64,000 bases of DNA from assembly GCF_014334055.1 (NCBI RefSeq), contig NZ_CP060490.1, positions 868,001-932,000 on the forward strand, written 5' to 3'. This document shows positions 60,608-64,000 of this stretch, piece after piece. The DNA comes from Oscillibacter hominis (GTDB taxonomy: Bacteria > Bacillota > Clostridia > Oscillospirales > Oscillospiraceae). The first letter of the stretch is position 1; the number at the start of each line of letters is the position of its first letter. The notes beneath the pieces were generated by a model. That model saw nothing but the letters and a program-made list of their open reading frames with translations. It had not been told where the DNA came from and made no database searches. The position numbers were made by a program, and so were the translations under genes.

Positions 60608-61663
60608 ATGAAAATCGTTGTTTTGGCCGGAGGCCTCAGCCCGGAGCGCAATGTGTCGCTCTCCAGCGGCATCATGATCTGCCAGGCGCTGCGCAGCCGC
60701 GGACATCAGGCCGCGTTTGTGGATCTCTTTTTTGGGACAGAGGGCTGCAGCGGAGCGCTGGAGGAGCTCTTTTCCGCCCCGCTGCCGGAGGATTTGCGCC
60801 GCGTGTCCCGCCGGGCCCCGGATTTGCAGGAGATTAAAAAGAGCCGCAAGTGCGGCGGGGAGAGCATGTTCGGCGAGGGCGTGCTGGAGCTGTGCGCCAT
60901 GGCCGACGCCGTGTTTTTGGCCCTCCACGGCTCCTGCGGCGAGGACGGCAGGGTTCAGGCGGCGCTTGACCTTTTGGGCATCCCCTACACCGGCTCCGGT
61001 TACTTGGGCAGCGCCATTGCCATGGATAAGGACCTGACCAAGCGCCTGGTGGCGCCCAAAGGCGTTCTGACCCCGGATTGGAAGACCGTCAGCTATGGGG
61101 CGGAGGACATCGACGGCCTGGTGGGGTCCACGGAGCTGCCCTGCGTGGTAAAGCCCATCGACAGCGGTTCCTCCATCGGCGTATACATCGCCAGGACGGA
61201 GCAGGAGCTGCGCGGTGCGCTGGAGTCGGGCCTTGCGCTGGGCGGGCGCAGCGTGATCGAGCAGTACATATCCGGAAGGGAACTTCAGGTCGCAGTTCTG
61301 GAGGGGAAAGCGCTTCCCTCCATTGAGATTGTGCCCAAGGTGGGCTTTTATGACTATGAGAACAAGTACCAGCCCGGCGCGGCGGAGGAAATCTGTCCCG
61401 CTCCCGTCAGCGCGGAGGTGGAGGAGCAGCTGGGCAGGGCGGCTCTGGAGGTCTATAACACCCTGGGCCTGAGTGTTTATTCCCGGGCGGATTTCATCCT
61501 GAGCCCGGACGGCCGCGTATATTTTCTGGAAATCAACACGCTGCCCGGCATGACGCCCACCAGCTTGGTGCCCCAGGAGGCCGCTGCGGTGGGGATCGAC
61601 TATCCCACGCTGTGCGAGCGGATCCTGCTGGCCTCGCTGGAGGCCCGGCGCCAGGGAAAATAA
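60608..61663 (+). CDS. ddl: D-alanine--D-alanine ligase
   Basis: An ATP-grasp ligase of 351 residues that makes the D-Ala-D-Ala end of the cell-wall precursor. Motifs: AGGLSPERNVSLSSG at the N-terminus, YTGSGYLGSAIAMDKDLTKRL, CVVKPIDSGSSIGVY, and C-terminal EINTLPGMTPTSLVPQEAAAVGIDY (metal-binding Glu/Asn). ATG 60608 follows AAAGGAG at eleven bases; GTG 60596 overlaps that site. The murF gene begins 12 bp after its stop, so they form one unit. Confidence 0.95.
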   Translation: MKIVVLAGGLSPERNVSLSSGIMICQALRSRGHQAAFVDLFFGTEGCSGALEELFSAPLPEDLRRVSRRAPDLQEIKKSRKCGGESMFGEGVLELCAMADAVFLALHGSCGEDGRVQAALDLLGIPYTGSGYLGSAIAMDKDLTKRLVAPKGVLTPDWKTVSYGAEDIDGLVGSTELPCVVKPIDSGSSIGVYIARTEQELRGALESGLALGGRSVIEQYISGRELQVAVLEGKALPSIEIVPKVGFYDYENKYQPGAAEEICPAPVSAEVEEQLGRAALEVYNTLGLSVYSRADFILSPDGRVYFLEINTLPGMTPTSLVPQEAAAVGIDYPTLCERILLASLEARRQGK

Positions 61664-61675
61664 GGGGGAAGCGAC

Positions 61676-63055
61676 GTGGAGGAGATTTCCATACAGCAGA
61701 TTCTGGAGGCCGTGAAGGGAAAGCGCCTGAACCAGGCAGGGGACGGAACCGTCTTGTCCGTCTGCACCGACAGCCGGAAAATCACCCCCGGCTGTCTCTT
61801 CGTGCCCCTGAAGGGGGAGCGCTTTGACGGCCACGACTATATCGAACGGGCGCTGGAGCGTGGCGCGTCCGGCACACTCTGCGCCCAGCCGCCCAGGGAG
61901 ATCCGGGAGGACCGCTTTTACATTCAGGTGGAGGACACCCGCCTGGCGCTGAAGGACCTGGCCTCCTGGTACCGCGGGCAGTTCGACATCCCCGTGGTCC
62001 AAGTCACCGGCAGCGTGGGGAAGACCACCACCAAGGAGATGGTGGCCGCCACTCTTTCCGCCCGGTACAAGGTGCTGAAGACGCCGGAGAACTTCAACAA
62101 CGACATCGGCACACCCCTGACCCTGCTCAGCCTGGAGCGGAGCCATCAGGCGGCGGTAATCGAAACCGGGATGAACCATTTCGGAGAGATCCGATACTTA
62201 GGGGAGATGGTGCGGCCGGACATTGCCGTCATCTCCAACATTGGAGACGCCCACATCGAATTCTTAGGCAGCCGCCAGGGGATTTTGCAGGCCAAATGCG
62301 AGATTTTCGATAACCTGAAGCAGGACGGCACCGCCGTCCTGGACGGCGACGACGCGCTGCTTGGCACGCTGGAGCTGCCTTTTGAGACGCTGCGCTGCGG
62401 CAAGTCGGAGCGGTGCAACGTGCGGGTGTCGGAGATTCTTGACAACGGCGTCAACGGCCTGATCTGCCGGGTGGAGACCGGACGGGACGCCTATGTCCTG
62501 GAGATTCCGGCCCCTGGCGAGCACATGGTCTATTCCGCCTCCATGGCGGTGGCCATCGGTGAAAAATTAGGGCTCAACCGGGAGGAGATCATCCGCGGCG
62601 TAGCCTCTTACGAGCCCACCGGCTCCCGGATGCGGCCCGTCCATCTCAGCGGGGAGCGTACAATTTTAGACGACTGCTATAACGCCAACCCCCAGTCTGT
62701 GGCCGCGGCACTGGAGATTCTGGCCAAGACCGGCAGCGGGCGGAAGATCGCCGTCCTGGGGGACATGGGCGAGTTGGGTGACCTGACGGATCAGGCCCAC
62801 TACAACATGGGCGCGCTGGCGGCCATGCTCGGCATCGACCAGGTGTTTGCCATCGGGCAAAAGGCCCAGAAGATCGCCGACGGCGTGGCCTCCTCCGGCG
62901 GTGAGGTGCTGTATTTCCCTGTCAAGGAAGCGGCCTTGCCGGAGCTGGAGCGCCAGTTCACTGAGGAGAGTACCATGCTGGTGAAGGCATCCCACGCCAT
63001 GCATTTTGGAGACATTGTGAAGCAGCTGGCCAACGCCTTTGGCACTGCGCAATAA
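61676..63055 (+). CDS. murF: UDP-N-acetylmuramoyl-tripeptide--D-alanyl-D-alanine ligase
   Basis: A 459-residue Mur ligase that adds D-Ala-D-Ala to the UDP-MurNAc peptide. Motifs: TDSRKITPGCLFVPLKGERFDGHDYI (N-terminal UDP-sugar domain), P-loop VQVTGSVGKTTTKEM, NNDIGTPLTLL, ETGMNHFGEIRYL, DDCYNANPQSV and LGDMGELG. The start is GTG 61676 behind AAGGGGG, following the ddl stop by 12 bases. It uses the ddl product, so the pair is functionally linked. Confidence 0.95.
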   Translation: MEEISIQQILEAVKGKRLNQAGDGTVLSVCTDSRKITPGCLFVPLKGERFDGHDYIERALERGASGTLCAQPPREIREDRFYIQVEDTRLALKDLASWYRGQFDIPVVQVTGSVGKTTTKEMVAATLSARYKVLKTPENFNNDIGTPLTLLSLERSHQAAVIETGMNHFGEIRYLGEMVRPDIAVISNIGDAHIEFLGSRQGILQAKCEIFDNLKQDGTAVLDGDDALLGTLELPFETLRCGKSERCNVRVSEILDNGVNGLICRVETGRDAYVLEIPAPGEHMVYSASMAVAIGEKLGLNREEIIRGVASYEPTGSRMRPVHLSGERTILDDCYNANPQSVAAALEILAKTGSGRKIAVLGDMGELGDLTDQAHYNMGALAAMLGIDQVFAIGQKAQKIADGVASSGGEVLYFPVKEAALPELERQFTEESTMLVKASHAMHFGDIVKQLANAFGTAQ

Positions 63056-63080
63056 GAAAGAGACAGATTCGGAGAACACC

Positions 63081-64000
63081 ATGATTGAGATCCAGGCAGA
63101 GGGGCTGGTCAAGTCCTTTGATTTGGAAAAAAAGATATTGGACGGCCTGACTTTTCAGATCGACCAGGGGGAGCGTGTGGGCCTGCTTGGCAAAAACGGC
63201 GCCGGCAAGACCACACTCTTTAAAATCCTCACCGGGGAGATGGACTACGACGCGGGCAGCGTGACCATTGGCCAGGGCCGGCGGATGGGCCTCATCTCCC
63301 AGATTCCCGTGTATCCCGAGGGCTTTACGGTGGAGGATGTGCTGCGCACTGCCTTTTCCCGGCTGCAGGCCCTGGCGGAGGAGATGGAGCAGCTCACCGC
63401 CCGCATGGCGGCCGGGGAGAGCGGCAGCGAGGTGCTGCGCCGCTACGGCCAGCTGTCCGAGCGGTTTGAGGCTTTCGGCGGCTACGATACGGACGTGGCG
63501 GTGAACAAGGTGGCAAATGGCCTCTCCATCACCCGGGACATGCGCTCCCAGCTCTTTGAAAGCCTTTCCGGCGGAGAGAAGACCCGGGTGAACCTGGGCC
63601 GGCTGATTCTGGAGGACACGGACATCCTGCTTTTGGATGAGCCCACCAACCACTTAGACCTCCACGCCACCGAATGGCTGGAGGACTACATCTCCCAGTT
63701 CCATGGCACGGTGGTGGCCATTTCCCATGACCGCTACTTCCTGGACCGGGTGGTGAAGCGGGTCATTGAAATTGAAAACGGCAAGGCTGAGTTCTACAGC
63801 GGCAACTACAGCTTCTATGCCATCGAGAAGGAGCGCCGATATCAGGAGCGCATGCGCCAGTACCAGAAGGAGCAGGCCAAGATCGAACAGCTCCAGGAGG
63901 CTGCGGACAAGCTGCACCTCTGGGCCTTCATGGGCAACGACGCGCTGCACAAGCGGGCCTTTTCCATGGAAAAGCGCATCGAGCGGATGCGCACCACCGA
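63081..64000 (+). CDS. ABC-F ATPase, 3' end cut by window
   Basis: The first 306 codons of a third ABC-F protein. ATG 63081 follows GGAG. NBD1 is complete: Walker A LLGKNGAGKTTLFKIL, signature ESLSGGEKTRVNLG and Walker B LLLDEPTNHLD. The charged linker (ERRYQERMRQYQKEQAKIEQLQE) and LHLWAFMGNDALHKRAFSMEKRIERM, matching the inter-domain arm of ABC-F proteins, run to the end of the window. NBD2 is beyond the window. It starts 25 bp after murF. Confidence 0.93.
   Translation, partial: MIEIQAEGLVKSFDLEKKILDGLTFQIDQGERVGLLGKNGAGKTTLFKILTGEMDYDAGSVTIGQGRRMGLISQIPVYPEGFTVEDVLRTAFSRLQALAEEMEQLTARMAAGESGSEVLRRYGQLSERFEAFGGYDTDVAVNKVANGLSITRDMRSQLFESLSGGEKTRVNLGRLILEDTDILLLDEPTNHLDLHATEWLEDYISQFHGTVVAISHDRYFLDRVVKRVIEIENGKAEFYSGNYSFYAIEKERRYQERMRQYQKEQAKIEQLQEAADKLHLWAFMGNDALHKRAFSMEKRIERMRTT

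Noticed and set aside
59303..62179. Minus-strand open frame of 958 codons opposite the SLH, ddl and murF genes
   Set aside because: It is a shadow frame. The opposite strand holds three clear genes with ribosome sites.
1..64000. CRISPR array, tRNA, rRNA, insertion sequence, prophage or integrase
   Set aside because: No regular spaced repeats, tRNA-like cloverleaf ends or transposase/integrase motifs were seen on either strand, though short RNA genes could be missed by eye.

Overview
The window is a 64 kb chromosomal stretch from a GC-rich, anaerobic, Gram-positive bacterium of the clostridial type. The best guess is an Oscillospiraceae-like gut organism, such as a relative of Flavonifractor, Lawsonibacter or Dysosmobacter. 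Evidence: strong AGGAGG-type ribosome binding sites, a two-subunit iron-sulfur serine dehydratase, S-layer-homology (SLH) cell-wall anchors, several ABC-F ATPases, an orphan OadG, a TRAP transporter, and purine-catabolism genes known from gut anaerobes. I saw no rRNA, tRNA, CRISPR array, insertion sequence or prophage.

Layout. 1-10.7 kb: RluA-type pseudouridine synthase (partial), ABC-F ATPase, lipid-type glycosyltransferase, membrane diguanylate cyclase, macro-domain protein, isochorismatase-family hydrolase, 8-oxoguanine deaminase, serine dehydratase (two genes) and a PAP2 phosphatase. 10.8-24.7 kb: a BmpA-type nucleoside ABC importer (four genes), carbamate kinase, YgeW carbamoyltransferase and YgeY hydrolase, all on the minus strand. 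Divergent to them are a YheO-like regulator, an unusual fold-type II PLP enzyme, a lipoprotein, a threonine-synthase-like enzyme and a flavin protein. 24.7-34.5 kb: two small genes, a membrane-fused acyltransferase-like protein with a probably leaderless promoter, orphan OadG, an XdhC-like protein, HyuA hydantoinase, an S-layer 5'-nucleotidase, a NifX-like protein, and a NiaR regulator with an EIIC-like transporter. 34.6-47.5 kb: an ABC-F protein with a decayed second ATP site, then an accessory catabolic island (class V aminotransferase, two tandem FGGY kinases and an AraC regulator on the minus strand; TetR regulator; RraA-like protein, TRAP transporter and nitrilase-family hydrolase on the plus strand), ending in an asparaginase remnant. 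47.6-64 kb: hemolysin III family protein, lipoprotein, ssnA-ygfK behind a structured leader, ECF sigma/anti-sigma pair, upp-tsaB-tsaE, rodA, an SLH protein, ddl, murF and a third ABC-F gene cut by the window end.

How the genes fit together. The main theme is anaerobic purine use. A surface 5'-nucleotidase could release nucleosides for the BmpA/Nup importer. 8-oxoguanine deaminase makes uric acid. SsnA, YgfK, HyuA, YgeY, YgeW and carbamate kinase match the gene set linked to anaerobic uric-acid breakdown in gut bacteria, which recovers ATP from carbamoyl phosphate. The set is spread over about 48 kb in three blocks. No molybdenum hydroxylase and no canonical YgeX is present. An unusual PLP enzyme sits where YgeX would be expected.

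The most unusual points are the ssnA leader with its built-in terminator, the divergent ygeY/regulator promoters with repeated -10/operator sequence, the PLP enzyme, the 44-bp palindrome beside niaR, the catabolic island with TGATACTT repeats at both promoters, the leaderless promoter, and the ABC-F protein with natural K-to-H and E-to-Q changes in its second site. All functions come from reading the sequence and from family knowledge; no database search was run.
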